Assembly: GCF_001467695.1 (NCBI RefSeq)
Contig: NZ_LNYE01000020.1
Location: 424,689-488,688 of the forward strand
Reading direction: 5' to 3'
Length of the DNA stretch: 64,000 bases
Source of the DNA: Legionella gratiana
GTDB taxonomy: Bacteria > Pseudomonadota > Gammaproteobacteria > Legionellales > Legionellaceae
Under the pieces are notes generated by a model. It searched no databases. It was not told where the DNA came from and saw only the letters and a program-made list of their open reading frames with translations. This document shows, piece by piece, positions 45,498-55,107 of the stretch (the stretch's first letter is position 1; every line of letters starts with the position of its first letter). The position numbers and the translations under genes were made by a program.

Positions 45498-47847
45498 AAA
45501 AGAAATTAGTTCCTTTGGAAAATTATATGATCTGTCAAAAACAGCATTAATTGCTGTAAATGAAAAACTAGTTATAAAGTATCTTAATTCCTGTGCTAGA
45601 AAACTGTTGTACATCACAAAAAATATATCTGTTATTGATAAACCTTTGTTCCATACTTTGTTGCACGCGAATCTAGCCCACATTATAAACCGTAATGGAA
45701 CGATACGGTGTGTGTGGAACGATACCGATAATGGTGTCTTGCAAAAATGGGAAAAAATTTCTGTATCTGTTGAAAAAGAACAATGGTATTTATATCTGTG
45801 TCACTCTATTGCAAATGAAGATAAAAATAAATTAGTCAGTGTCCAGTCACAAAATACCAGTTACCTTAATTCCATTATTGAAAACCTCCCACAGCTTGTC
45901 TATTGGAAAGATAGAAATGGAGTTTATCAAGGAGGAAATAAATATGCGGCTCAAAGTTTAAATTTAAATAATACCTCTGAAATTAAGGGCAAAACCGATG
46001 ATGATTTTGGATGGAGCGAAGAACGAATTAAGAGCTTACGTGACATCGATAATTTAATTATTCAAACCGGAGTTAGTTGTGTTGTCGAAGATGCGATACC
46101 CATTAACGGGTTAGTAAAAATTTATTTAACAAGCAAAACACCGCTACGTAATGAGCATGGAGAAATAATGGGTGTGCTTGGTATTTCAACGGATATATCC
46201 GAACAAAAAAAATTAGAAGAAGATCTGCGTAAGGCCACAATTGCAGCGGAAGCGGCCAACACAGCCAAAACAGAATTCATAGCGAATATGAGTCATGATA
46301 TTAGAACACCCCTCACTGGTGTGATAGGACTATCAGAAATTTTAGAACAAACTCTGCAAAGTCCGGAAGAAAAAGAAAAAGCACATTTATTGCATGACAG
46401 TGGAGAGGAATTATTGCACATGCTCAATCAGGTTTTAGATGATGTACGTGCGGAACGTCTTGATGAGCAAGACATTCATGAGGAATCATTTGACTTGTAC
46501 CAATGCATTGAGGAGCTTATTCGCTTAGAAACTCCTGCTACTGCATTAAAGCACCTGCAACTCAAATCGGACATCGCATCTAATGTACCTCGCTACATCA
46601 TTAGTGATCGCAATAAAATCCATCGCATTTTACTTAACTTGCTAGGCAATGCGATTAAATTTACCCAATCAGGTCAAATAACTCTAGGAATTGAGTGTTT
46701 ACATCGTTCTGACACTCATGCTCATCTTAAATTTAATGTCTCTGATACCGGTATAGGCATTCCAGAAGAAATACAAGAGCATATCTTCAATCGATTTTTT
46801 AAAGTCAGTTCCTCGTACAAAGGACTGTATGATGGCCATGGATTAGGACTACATATTGCTCAATCCTATATAGCATTACTAGGCGGTCATATTACCGTAA
46901 CCAGTAAGGAGGGCATAGGAAGCACTTTTCATTTTGATTTGAAATGTGCATTAGGACAGCAAAAAGATAACGTTAAGACAGATTTACACACTCCCTTGCT
47001 CTTTACCCAATCACCACAAAGAACGATTCATATTTTGATTGTTGAAGACAATCAGATCGCTTTAAAAACTATAGAAATGTTTCTGTCTCAAAAAGGATAT
47101 ACTTTTACTTCCGTGACCAATGCAGAAGAAGCAAGAGTTGTTTATCAAAAGCAGCCATTTGATTTAATGATTACCGACATAGGATTACCTGGTCTTTCAG
47201 GAGTTGAATTAACTACCCTGATTCGTAAGCAAGAATTAGATACAGGAGCTTCTCCTTTACCTATTATTGGCCTTACAGGACACATCCATGAGAGCGCTTA
47301 TAAAGAATGTCTTCATGCAGGGATGAATGAGATATTAAGTAAACCTCCGCCAATAGAGGTATTACATACCCTAATTCAACAACTTACCTTGCCCCCTGTA
47401 GCACAATCCATAGAGATCTTAAATAATACGTCCTCATTTAATTTTGGAATAGGTTTGCCAAATTCAGAAGAAGAGCTCTTTCAATTAAAGCATTTTGCGA
47501 CATTTGATGAAACGTTCGCACTGCAACAAACTAAGGATAAAACATTACTCGTTACTTTATTACAAACCTATCTGTCTCAAGAAATGCAGCATGATATAGT
47601 CCTGTTGCAACAGGCTTATGCTCAAAAAGACTGGAAAAAGATAGATGATCTTGTTCATAAAATTAAAGGTGGAGTGACTTATCTTGGCGCTCAACGAATG
47701 CGCTATGCTTGCCAATATCTAGAGTGCTATTATAAAGCAGGGCATCGTGATTTACTCGACAAACTTTATTATCAACTCATGCATGTTAATGAACAAACCA
47801 ATAATGAGCTGAGACTTTGGTTAGAAAATAACAGTGATTCATATTAG
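45484..47847 (+). CDS. Hybrid sensor histidine kinase, PAS-HisKA-HATPase-REC-HPt
   Basis: 787 aa from the ATG at 45484, overlapping the synthase gene end by 14 bases, so translation is probably coupled. Order: N-terminal sensor-like region, PAS (~130-250, IIENLPQLVYWKDRNG), HisKA with His271 (NMSHDIRTPLTG), HATPase (NLLGNAIKFTQSG, DTGIGIP, GHGLGLHI), receiver with Asp565 (MITDIGLPG) and HPt with His725 (LVHKIKGGV). No membrane segment is obvious, so the sensed signal is likely cytosolic or reached through a partner. All phosphorelay residues are kept. The output regulator is not adjacent. Confidence 0.93.
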   Translation: MKFSKKEISSFGKLYDLSKTALIAVNEKLVIKYLNSCARKLLYITKNISVIDKPLFHTLLHANLAHIINRNGTIRCVWNDTDNGVLQKWEKISVSVEKEQWYLYLCHSIANEDKNKLVSVQSQNTSYLNSIIENLPQLVYWKDRNGVYQGGNKYAAQSLNLNNTSEIKGKTDDDFGWSEERIKSLRDIDNLIIQTGVSCVVEDAIPINGLVKIYLTSKTPLRNEHGEIMGVLGISTDISEQKKLEEDLRKATIAAEAANTAKTEFIANMSHDIRTPLTGVIGLSEILEQTLQSPEEKEKAHLLHDSGEELLHMLNQVLDDVRAERLDEQDIHEESFDLYQCIEELIRLETPATALKHLQLKSDIASNVPRYIISDRNKIHRILLNLLGNAIKFTQSGQITLGIECLHRSDTHAHLKFNVSDTGIGIPEEIQEHIFNRFFKVSSSYKGLYDGHGLGLHIAQSYIALLGGHITVTSKEGIGSTFHFDLKCALGQQKDNVKTDLHTPLLFTQSPQRTIHILIVEDNQIALKTIEMFLSQKGYTFTSVTNAEEARVVYQKQPFDLMITDIGLPGLSGVELTTLIRKQELDTGASPLPIIGLTGHIHESAYKECLHAGMNEILSKPPPIEVLHTLIQQLTLPPVAQSIEILNNTSSFNFGIGLPNSEEELFQLKHFATFDETFALQQTKDKTLLVTLLQTYLSQEMQHDIVLLQQAYAQKDWKKIDDLVHKIKGGVTYLGAQRMRYACQYLECYYKAGHRDLLDKLYYQLMHVNEQTNNELRLWLENNSDSY

Positions 47848-47850
47848 GTC

Positions 47851-47980
47851 CTGTTGACAATTCTACTATCCTGGCCAAAATGGCGCGATTTCATGCGATC
47901 AGATATTCTCATACTTCATGTATGCTGCATTTCGGTGCCCTAAAATTACGCCATTTTGGCTCAGTCTAGCGAATGGGATC
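47851..47980. repeat. Palindromic intergenic repeat, copy A
   Basis: About 130 bases beginning CTGTTGACAATTCTACTAT and holding CCAAAATGG / CCATTTTGG arms and the core CATACTTCATGTATGCTGC. It resembles the element at 57470-57601 in size, start and core but is diverged. It lies behind the histidine kinase gene, where it may act in termination. Confidence 0.55.
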
Positions 47981-48094
47981 TTTCTCAAGATAAAACAAAA
48001 AATCTCAAATTGTCTATACTAAATCTACTACGTTAACAAAAAATATACCTAACGAGTAAGAATTATTTTAAACATAACTATGAGGCAAAATAAA

Positions 48095-49066
48095 ATGGAC
48101 TTAAGTAAGCGCATAGAACCTAAAACTTGGGCTTTTATAGAAAAGATCAATAAAATCGGAGGAAAACCTCTTTATGACCTTCCAGTTCAAGAAGGGAGGG
48201 CTATTTTTGATAAACTGCAAGAATTATCTTTGGAAAATACAGAGCTAAAAGTAGACATTGAAAAACATCTGATTCAACAAGATTCTCAAGGTAAAGTAAA
48301 TATTCGCATTATTCGTCCTCAAGGTACAAAAGAAAAACTACCTGTAGTGATGTTTTATCATGGCGCAGGTTGGGTTTTTGGCGATTGGACAACGCATGGG
48401 CGTCTTGTGTGTGAACTTGCAGTGGGTACGCACGCTGCTGTTGTATTTGTAGAATACAGTTTGGCTCCTGAAGCACAATACCCCACTCAAATCGAGCAGG
48501 ATTATACTGCATTAAAGTATGTTGCTGAACATGGTCAGGAATTGAATCTTGATACTTCTCGTTTAGTGGTTGCAGGAGACAGTGTTGGCGGCAACATGGC
48601 TGCTGTAATGACTCTGCTTGCTAAAGAGCGTGGTGGGCCAAAGATTGATTATCAAGTGCTTATATATCCAGTAACTGATGCGAATTTTGAGACAGATTCT
48701 TACAAAGAATTTGCCGATGGACCTTGGTTAACCAAAAAAGCAATGGAATGGTTTTGGGACAATTACTTACCTGATAAAGAAAGAAGAAAAGAAATCACTG
48801 CTTCACCATTACGAGCCAGTCTTGATCAACTTAAAGGACTGCCACCCGCACTTGTAATTAATGGTGAGTGTGATGTATTGCGAGATGAAGGTGAAGCATA
48901 TGAGCATAAGCTTAATGCAGCGGGAGTCCCGGTCACTGGAATTCGTCATCATGGCACAATTCATGATTTTCTGATGTTAAATGCTCTTGCCAATACCCCA
49001 GCATGTCGTAATGCAATCGAGACGATTAATAGTCATTTGCGCATGGTATTCGCTGAGAAGCATTGA
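48095..49066 (+). CDS. Alpha/beta hydrolase, hormone-sensitive-lipase family esterase
   Basis: 323 aa from the ATG at 48095, which has GAGG at good distance; the ATG at 48080 is too close to any site. Seen: oxyanion motif YHGAGWVFGDW (HGGG variant), nucleophile elbow VVAGDSVGGNMA, acid NGECDVLRDEGEAY and histidine HGTIHDF. Typical of bacterial HSL-type short-chain esterases, cytoplasmic. It follows the NRPS-PKS/kinase pair on the same strand after a repeat, probably a separate transcript. Confidence 0.9.
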   Translation: MDLSKRIEPKTWAFIEKINKIGGKPLYDLPVQEGRAIFDKLQELSLENTELKVDIEKHLIQQDSQGKVNIRIIRPQGTKEKLPVVMFYHGAGWVFGDWTTHGRLVCELAVGTHAAVVFVEYSLAPEAQYPTQIEQDYTALKYVAEHGQELNLDTSRLVVAGDSVGGNMAAVMTLLAKERGGPKIDYQVLIYPVTDANFETDSYKEFADGPWLTKKAMEWFWDNYLPDKERRKEITASPLRASLDQLKGLPPALVINGECDVLRDEGEAYEHKLNAAGVPVTGIRHHGTIHDFLMLNALANTPACRNAIETINSHLRMVFAEKH

Positions 49067-49092
49067 GTACTTTGAGTAGAAGTATACTGTCA

Positions 49093-50298
49093 TTACACCA
49101 GTATACTTCGAGTTTCATTAGGGTGGTTTAAAATCAGAGACGCGTTGATTTTCTGAGCATCTTTTCTAAAACCTGTAAATAGAGGCTCTTCATATCCTCC
49201 TGGAACTCCATTTTTTGAAAAAACAATTTGCCACAATTGCGTGTTGCGGGCACGAAAAGTACCGGCACATGCTAATAAATAATAACGCCACATGCGATAA
49301 AAACGATGATCATATCGTTTTTGTAATTGTTCCCAATTTTTTTCAAAACGCTCATGCCATGCCATTAAGGTATGATCATAATACGCACCAAAATTGACCC
49401 AATTTTCCATAATAAATAATCCCTCTGATGCTTTACTAAGCTGTTCCATAGAAGGAAGCATGCCATTAGGGAAAATATATTTGCTAATCCAAGGGTCTCC
49501 TGCCGTTTGAGTTAGAGTGCTACCAATGGTATGTAATAAAAAAAGACCATTGCCTTTGAGACAATCTCTAACTTTTTGCATATAAGTACGATAATTTTTA
49601 TAACCTACATGCTCAAACATGCCTAATGAAACCACACAATCAAATTTTTCATGAATATCACGGTAATCTTGGAAACGAATTTCAACGGGTAAACCCGAAC
49701 AATTTTGTTGTGCATAATTGCACTGTTCTTTGGAGATAGTAATTCCTACAACGCTAACCCCATAATTCTCCGCCGCATATTTTGCAAAAGCACCAAATCC
49801 ACATCCTATATCCAATACATGCATGCCTGGTTCAAGCTTCAGTTTTTGGCAACTTAATTCCAATTTATTGATTTGTGCTGTATCGAGATCACTGGTATTT
49901 CTCCAATAAGCACAAGTGTAATTCATGCGTGTATCTAACATTGATTCAAATAATTCATTGCCCAGATCATAATGTTGTCTGCCTACTTCTAAGGCACGTT
50001 TTTTAGATTGATAGTTAATCAGTTTGAGAAGTAGTAGTTTAGGCCATAGTCGTTTGTTGGCTTTAATTTTTTGGTCAAGATGAGCCTGGAGAACTCGAGT
50101 AAAAAACTGGTCGAGATTTTTACAATCCCACCATTCATCCATATAGGCTTCACCAAGTCCTAAAGCACCATGATTAAAAACACGTTGATAAAATTGTTCA
50201 TTATGAATTTGAATATCCCAAGGATTAGAGCCGTTGAGAGAAACGCCTGCTGAATGCAGAAGGTCCAATGCAATTTTTTTGATCATTCCTTGACTCAT
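49093..50298 (-). CDS. cfa: Cyclopropane-fatty-acyl-phospholipid synthase
   Basis: 401 aa from the ATG at 50298 (MSQGMIKKIALDLLHSAGVS). Transfers a methylene from SAM to unsaturated acyl chains of membrane lipids. Seen: the N-terminal lipid-binding part with GLGEAYMDEWWDC, the RQHYDLGNELFESMLD block, SAM motif VLDIGCGFGAFAKYAAENYG, VSLGMFEHVGYKNY and EGLFIMENWVNFGAYYDHTL. Length normal for the family. Monocistronic, convergent with the esterase gene. Confidence 0.95.
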   Translation of the reverse strand: MSQGMIKKIALDLLHSAGVSLNGSNPWDIQIHNEQFYQRVFNHGALGLGEAYMDEWWDCKNLDQFFTRVLQAHLDQKIKANKRLWPKLLLLKLINYQSKKRALEVGRQHYDLGNELFESMLDTRMNYTCAYWRNTSDLDTAQINKLELSCQKLKLEPGMHVLDIGCGFGAFAKYAAENYGVSVVGITISKEQCNYAQQNCSGLPVEIRFQDYRDIHEKFDCVVSLGMFEHVGYKNYRTYMQKVRDCLKGNGLFLLHTIGSTLTQTAGDPWISKYIFPNGMLPSMEQLSKASEGLFIMENWVNFGAYYDHTLMAWHERFEKNWEQLQKRYDHRFYRMWRYYLLACAGTFRARNTQLWQIVFSKNGVPGGYEEPLFTGFRKDAQKINASLILNHPNETRSILV

Positions 50299-50395
50299 AA
50301 GTAGATTTATCCTTTTTTGCTGCAAAATTCAAGAACGATTAAGCAATGTAATTCCTGTTTTTATATTACTTAGCTTATCCTGAAAAATAAATGCT

Positions 50396-50914
50396 TCAAA
50401 TCATTTTCCTAGAAATAGAGTACCAAGCTACCTCCTTATTTTCATATGTTCCCATTCCTACATAGTTCATGCCAGCTTTTTCCAATACACGACGTGAACG
50501 CTCATTTTTAGGATGAACATCGGCAACAAGTTTTTCTATAGCGATGTTTTGAAATCCCCAAGTAATGAGTGTCTTTGCAAGTTCAAGACCATATCCTTTA
50601 TTCCAAGCAGTTTTATGCAATGCATAAGCAACCTCAATATCAGGCTGGCTATCGTTGTAGGCAACATAGATTAGTCCGGCGCGGCCAACAAATTGGGTAC
50701 TTTCTTTTTCAAAGACGCAACCGAGGCTAAAGCCATATTTCTTATAGTGTGCCATGGCTTTCTCTAATCCAGCCATTATTTCAGTTTCGGTGCGAATGCC
50801 TTGGCCAATATATTTCATTACATCAGCATCAGTTTGTAACGCATATAAGTTATTAAAGTCTGCCAATTCAGGCGCTGTGATAATTAAATTTTTGGTTTCT
50901 AAAAAAAGGTTCAT
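50396..50914 (-). CDS. GNAT-family N-acetyltransferase, RimJ/RimL-like
   Basis: 172 aa from the ATG at 50914, which gives the usual RimL-type N-terminus MNLFLETKNLIITAPEL. Seen: IGQGIRTETEIMAGLEKAM, FVGRAGLIYV, the acetyl-CoA region AWNKGYGLELAKTLITWGF and ADVHPKNERSRRVLEKAGM. Acetylates an amino-terminal or small-molecule amine; target unknown. Confidence 0.88.
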   Translation of the reverse strand: MNLFLETKNLIITAPELADFNNLYALQTDADVMKYIGQGIRTETEIMAGLEKAMAHYKKYGFSLGCVFEKESTQFVGRAGLIYVAYNDSQPDIEVAYALHKTAWNKGYGLELAKTLITWGFQNIAIEKLVADVHPKNERSRRVLEKAGMNYVGMGTYENKEVAWYSISRKMI

Positions 50915-51253
50915 AGTACTCGCTAGTAAAAATTTATGTACTAATGATATAACCAAAATTAGTTCTAACCACAATAGTTATATGAAGTAGGTAAATTCCA
51001 TGGTTGTACTTTGCATTTCATCATAAGAACAGAATCTATATAGGGCTGGTTTTGGCTCTATACTTTTTTGTTTCAGTAAAAAATTCATAAATATCAAAGA
51101 CTAGAAAATATGCTTGAGTTTGTAGGGCCAAAAGTCGACGAATATATGATATCAAATAATTTTATATCATATATCAAAATAATTTATTAGATTTATTAAA
51201 TTATCTTTGGCTAAATGCTTACCCAAGTAACCAAACATGAGGATATCTTAATA
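50915..51253. other. 339-base AT-rich gap with one inverted repeat
   Basis: Divergent gap between the GNAT gene and an unknown gene. It holds a perfect 9-bp inverted repeat, ATATGATAT (51144-51152) / ATATCATAT (51164-51172), with an 11-base loop, about 80 bases before the next start. It could be an operator; nothing else is seen. Confidence 0.35.
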
Positions 51254-52186
51254 ATGTATAGTAAAAAGCCCGGTACTGAACCTTTACGAGATAAATGGAC
51301 TAAATACTTTGTCAATGATATTGAATGCGAACGAGAGGCTATTTATCAAACTATTCTGGATAATAAATTTTATACTGACTCAATTGCTCTGGCTAAAAAA
51401 TATCACTTCGAGTTACATGAAAAAAACATAAAAGAGGAGAGAATAGGATATGCTCTACATTATAAGGAAACAAAATCAGATAAGTCAGAAAATCGATATG
51501 CATATTTCAGCTTAAATACTAAAGAGTTTATAGCTAAGCATAATCCCACTAGTAACGAATATAAAATACTTGTTGAGAGGATGAGCCATGCCCTCGACAT
51601 GATTTATGAAGCCCAGCAAGACTATGCTCAGTATTCTGAAAAATTACGCACGGCAATACGTAATTGCATGATATTTTTTTGTGAGAATACAAATGACATG
51701 ACAGCTCCCTACACTGAAATCGCATATAAATTATCAATAGAGCTCTTCGTTTTTTTAAGTGATATACTTGCTTTCGGCCTATCTGAGGGTAAAGTGTTCA
51801 ATCATAAAGAACTTCCTTCATTAGTTGTCGATTTGAGTGGCATTAAAGAAAAATGGAATGTCAATTGGGCAGATAGCAAAAAGTCACAATTTGTTAATGA
51901 ATATTTATCTATCCTGCTGCAACAAATGGAGTCTATCCGTGAGCTTTGGATGAGGAGCGATTTATTTGACGAGTCCTCTAAAAATAAAATGGCTGATATA
52001 TTTGCTGAATTTAAACTAATGATTAAACTTCAACAAGTTAAAAAGGATACCTTAGATAAGGCATTAGCAAATGTACACGATCGATTAACTCTATCTAACA
52101 ATAGTTATAATTTTTATTATCAACCTCAATCGACTAAGGAAGCTAATGAATCTGAATGTCCAAAGTTATCTAATACGTTTAGGTAA
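51254..52186 (+). CDS. Unknown soluble protein, possible effector
   Basis: 310 aa from the ATG at 51254, which has GAGG upstream; 51215 is a weaker start. All-helical, charged, Lys/Glu-rich, no signal peptide or membrane span. Visible segments: EREAIYQTILDNKFYTDSIA, MSHALDMIYEAQQDYAQYSE and ELFVFLSDILAFGLSEGK. No motif recognised. Followed by a short hairpin (TCGGGC/GCCCGA near 52268-52283). Confidence 0.65.
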   Translation: MYSKKPGTEPLRDKWTKYFVNDIECEREAIYQTILDNKFYTDSIALAKKYHFELHEKNIKEERIGYALHYKETKSDKSENRYAYFSLNTKEFIAKHNPTSNEYKILVERMSHALDMIYEAQQDYAQYSEKLRTAIRNCMIFFCENTNDMTAPYTEIAYKLSIELFVFLSDILAFGLSEGKVFNHKELPSLVVDLSGIKEKWNVNWADSKKSQFVNEYLSILLQQMESIRELWMRSDLFDESSKNKMADIFAEFKLMIKLQQVKKDTLDKALANVHDRLTLSNNSYNFYYQPQSTKEANESECPKLSNTFR

Positions 52187-52337
52187 GCTTTACTCTGCAG
52201 AAAAGTTCTCAAAATGATTTTCCTGAAATTTTCGGTCTCCGAATTTTTAGAAATCAGAATCAAATGATCGGGCATTAGCCCGACAATTAAATAAAAAATT
52301 CATTATTTTCACAGGATCATTGAAGTATATTTTTTAT

Positions 52338-53708
52338 CTATGGCCATTTAGGCTGGTTTACTCCTAGCGGTAGTGATGGTTTATCCCAATATGGCGGTGT
52401 TTCGGACATTTTCAAAACAGGCAAAAGATGTTCGATTTCTCCGAATTCTGTTGTTGTGTGTGTCAATAAGTATTTTATTTGTTCGCTTGTCGGTATTTTA
52501 TAGGGTGAGAAATCTTCAATAACTCTCCCTAACTGTTTAAACCAATGTGCAGTTTGAGCTAAAGATACGCGCACCAAATAGCTTCCTCCGTCAATCGTTC
52601 GTCTTCTAAGAGCCTCCATTGCACCAGCAGCAGCCAAAAATCCAGTTAAATAATCTAAAGACTGTGCGGGTAAATGTTTTGGTATTTTTGAATCACTTTG
52701 CTCATGTACAATTCCTGTTGCCGATTGAACTAAACTATCATAACCATGGCGATTAGCCCAGGGACCTCTATGTGAATAGGCACTAAAAGTAATATAAATA
52801 ATCCCCGGACGATATTTGGCAAGCATTTCTGGAGACAATCCCTTTTCAGCCAAACCACCAGGACGATAAGCTTGTACAAAAATATCCGTTTTCTTAATGA
52901 GTTGAATAAGACGCCCTATATCTTTATTTTTATTTAAATCGAGGTACGCAGAAAGTTTACCAAAACCTGTGTCTATAACCAATGGTAAAATGTAGGGTAA
53001 TTCAGGGCTAGAGATAAGCATCACTGTTGCACCATGTTCTGCTAAAGTTTTACCACAAACTGGGCCTGCGATAACTCGAGTTAAATCCAGCACTTTGATC
53101 CCTGATAATGGCCTGTTGCCCTTGGGTAAGGGTTCCGGCTTACTGGCGCCAATTTTAATAATTTCTATTAAGGGTAGGTTTTCAATTGCTTGAGATTGCG
53201 GATGTTTTTTCCATTCATCAGGAGTTCGAACTAGAGCAGCACATAAACCTAGATTAGCGAGAGCTTCTTCTAATTGATCGGCTTGCCAATTTTTTACAGC
53301 AGCAGTGACGGAGGTCTTATTATTTTCACAATGTAAAAAAGAAATGACACCCTGTTGATGATGGGGGAAATTACAATGAAGCTGTATCCATCGATTATCT
53401 TGAGTTTGATAAAAACCAGAAATAGGACTCCATAAATCGAGACAGTCACCATCAATAACTTTGATATATTCATGTGAGCGTTGTGCAATAGCAGCATCTT
53501 TCACTGTAACACTAATCTTTTGTGCTCTATGATTTCTTAAAGTCCATAACTCCGAAGAGACATATCCTATTATCGCAATAACTGCTGCTCCTGCTTCTCC
53601 AATTAGAAAAGGGCTGGGTAAAATAGGATCATTTCCAATGATAGTCACATTATCGACATGATGCATTGGTGTTTCAAGTAATTGCAACAAAGCAATGAAT
53701 AGTTCCAT
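52338..53708 (-). CDS. CaiB/BaiF-family type III CoA-transferase
   Basis: 456 aa. Seen: NRPLSGIKVLDLTRVIAGPV, CGKTLAEHGATVMLI, DIFVQAYRPGGLAEKGL, YITFSAYSHRGPWANRHGYD and the QSLDYLTGFLAAAGAMEAL block of CoA-transferase III. The N-terminal ~190 residues look like a diverged half with GEAGAAVIAIIGY, as in the longer members of this family. It moves CoA between carboxylic acids; the substrate cannot be told. Monocistronic. Confidence 0.88.
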   Translation of the reverse strand: MELFIALLQLLETPMHHVDNVTIIGNDPILPSPFLIGEAGAAVIAIIGYVSSELWTLRNHRAQKISVTVKDAAIAQRSHEYIKVIDGDCLDLWSPISGFYQTQDNRWIQLHCNFPHHQQGVISFLHCENNKTSVTAAVKNWQADQLEEALANLGLCAALVRTPDEWKKHPQSQAIENLPLIEIIKIGASKPEPLPKGNRPLSGIKVLDLTRVIAGPVCGKTLAEHGATVMLISSPELPYILPLVIDTGFGKLSAYLDLNKNKDIGRLIQLIKKTDIFVQAYRPGGLAEKGLSPEMLAKYRPGIIYITFSAYSHRGPWANRHGYDSLVQSATGIVHEQSDSKIPKHLPAQSLDYLTGFLAAAGAMEALRRRTIDGGSYLVRVSLAQTAHWFKQLGRVIEDFSPYKIPTSEQIKYLLTHTTTEFGEIEHLLPVLKMSETPPYWDKPSLPLGVNQPKWP

Positions 53709-53752
53709 TTATTCTTATCTCGATATAAAGGAACATTGTAACATTTTTTATT

Positions 53753-53776
53753 AGGGTGTGCATGGGCACACCCTAA
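53753..53776. repeat. Short perfect hairpin
   Basis: TAGGGTGTGC / GCACACCCTA, a 10-bp stem with a 4-base loop between the CoA-transferase start and the next gene end. It has no good T-run on either side, so its role is unclear. Confidence 0.5.
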
Positions 53777-53806
53777 AATAGGACTATTTCGAGCGCCTAA
53801 TTTGGC

Positions 53807-54232
53807 TTATTCAATAGTCCAGCTTATTTCACCAGGAAGAGAACTCCACCAGCTGCCAATTTTAGCAATGTAATCAGCGTGAACATTGTTTGAACTAGAG
53901 TAGTCGCCAGAAACAGCTCCTGCATACATGACACATAAATCTTGTCGAGAAACAATGCTGATTGTTTTGTTGTCACATTCATACTCCAAACGAATACTTG
54001 GACCAGCAGTATAAGTTTGTTGCAGCGTGAAAGAGAGAGCCTTCTCTCCATTTTCAATCACTCCAGGTACTTGACCAAATATAACTTCGCCATTCATTAA
54101 ATTGGTTGAACGCAAAGTACAGGCATGTCCACTTTTGTTAAACACTGAGACATTCAAATTACCACAATTATTTGCATGAGCTGAATATACACCGGCAATC
54201 AAGGGTAGAGCGAGTAACATTTTATTTTTCAT
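53807..54232 (-). CDS. Unknown secreted Cys-containing protein
   Basis: 141 aa from the ATG at 54232 (GAGA six bases upstream). Signal peptide MKNKMLLALPLIAGVYSAHA with cleavage after AHA. The ~120-residue mature domain is beta-rich with four cysteines (NNCGN, HACTL, YECDN, DLCVM) that can form two disulfides. No family recognised with confidence. Monocistronic. Confidence 0.72.
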   Translation of the reverse strand: MKNKMLLALPLIAGVYSAHANNCGNLNVSVFNKSGHACTLRSTNLMNGEVIFGQVPGVIENGEKALSFTLQQTYTAGPSIRLEYECDNKTISIVSRQDLCVMYAGAVSGDYSSSNNVHADYIAKIGSWWSSLPGEISWTIE

Positions 54233-54382
54233 TATTATTCTCATTAAAAAACATGACGCTACGGAGTATACACTTGGTAAATTTGAAGATCAATGCGTGA
54301 AATCCTAAGTCATATTCATGAAAAATCATTATCATTTATCCGATTTTTCTGGAGCTAAAACAGGAATCAATTCTCTTTGTTA

Positions 54383-54904
54383 TTAACGTAGATCGGGCTT
54401 TGGTCCGACAATTTTTTGTGGTGCATTATTTTTTAGGATAAAGGAAATATGACCAGTTCTTTCTAAATAGGCAACAGCGACATTCTTATAAGAGGGGCTA
54501 TTTATTTGTTGACGCATTTGTTCTTGTAAGTCTTTTTTCGTTATATTTAATTGATTCAATGTTTTTGTTTGAAGTACTCCATTTTTAATAAGAAGATAGC
54601 GTCGTCCTTTAAAAATATGTTCAAATAATGAAAATTTTCGACATCCTACAGCCAAAATTTTATGAACCAATATTAATCCTAATAAAGCAATAATCGTGGA
54701 TAATAAAGTGGTAGAGCCATTTATTCCCCTGCTTATTAAGCCACCCGAAACAACGATACTTAAGAGATCAAAAGAATTATTTAAATGAAAACGTCGGTTA
54801 CCAAAACGAATAATAAGTGTAGAAATTAATAATAAAAGAATGGATCTTATAAAAACATAGATTAAAGCGTGATCTTCATTAATTAAATGTAAAATAGAAA
54901 TCAT
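54383..54904 (-). CDS. DUF421 (YetF-like) membrane protein
   Basis: 173 aa: three N-terminal membrane segments (IYVFIRSILLLLISTLIIRF, FDLLSIVVSGGLISRG, LLSTIIALLGLILVHKILAV), then the conserved DUF421 cytosolic part (LIKNGVLQTKTLNQLNITKKDLQEQ; VAYLERTGHISFILKN). Function of the family is not established; some members are linked to spore or stress physiology in Bacillus. Confidence 0.85.
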   Translation of the reverse strand: MISILHLINEDHALIYVFIRSILLLLISTLIIRFGNRRFHLNNSFDLLSIVVSGGLISRGINGSTTLLSTIIALLGLILVHKILAVGCRKFSLFEHIFKGRRYLLIKNGVLQTKTLNQLNITKKDLQEQMRQQINSPSYKNVAVAYLERTGHISFILKNNAPQKIVGPKPDLR

Positions 54905-55057
54905 AAATTTCTCAAAATTAAAATTGAAACACTAGACATTAACACTGGAAGAAAACCTCTTCAATCAAGGTTACTTTCGTGTAGGTGGTTGGAACTCAAA
55001 TTACATTTGTCTTCCATGTCTTCAGCAGCGCAATGGTAAATTCTAAATAAAAAAACA

Positions 55058-55095
55058 GTTCGATATAAAAAATCACTTTATTTTTTATATCGAAC
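55058..55095. terminator. Palindromic terminator, repeat family copy 2
   Basis: GTTCGATATAAAAAAT / ATTTTTTATATCGAAC, a perfect 16-bp stem with a 6-base loop, 13 bases beyond the norB stop. Nearly identical to the element behind rapA (26170-26208). Confidence 0.7.
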
Positions 55096-55107
55096 ATTAG
55101 TTATTGC

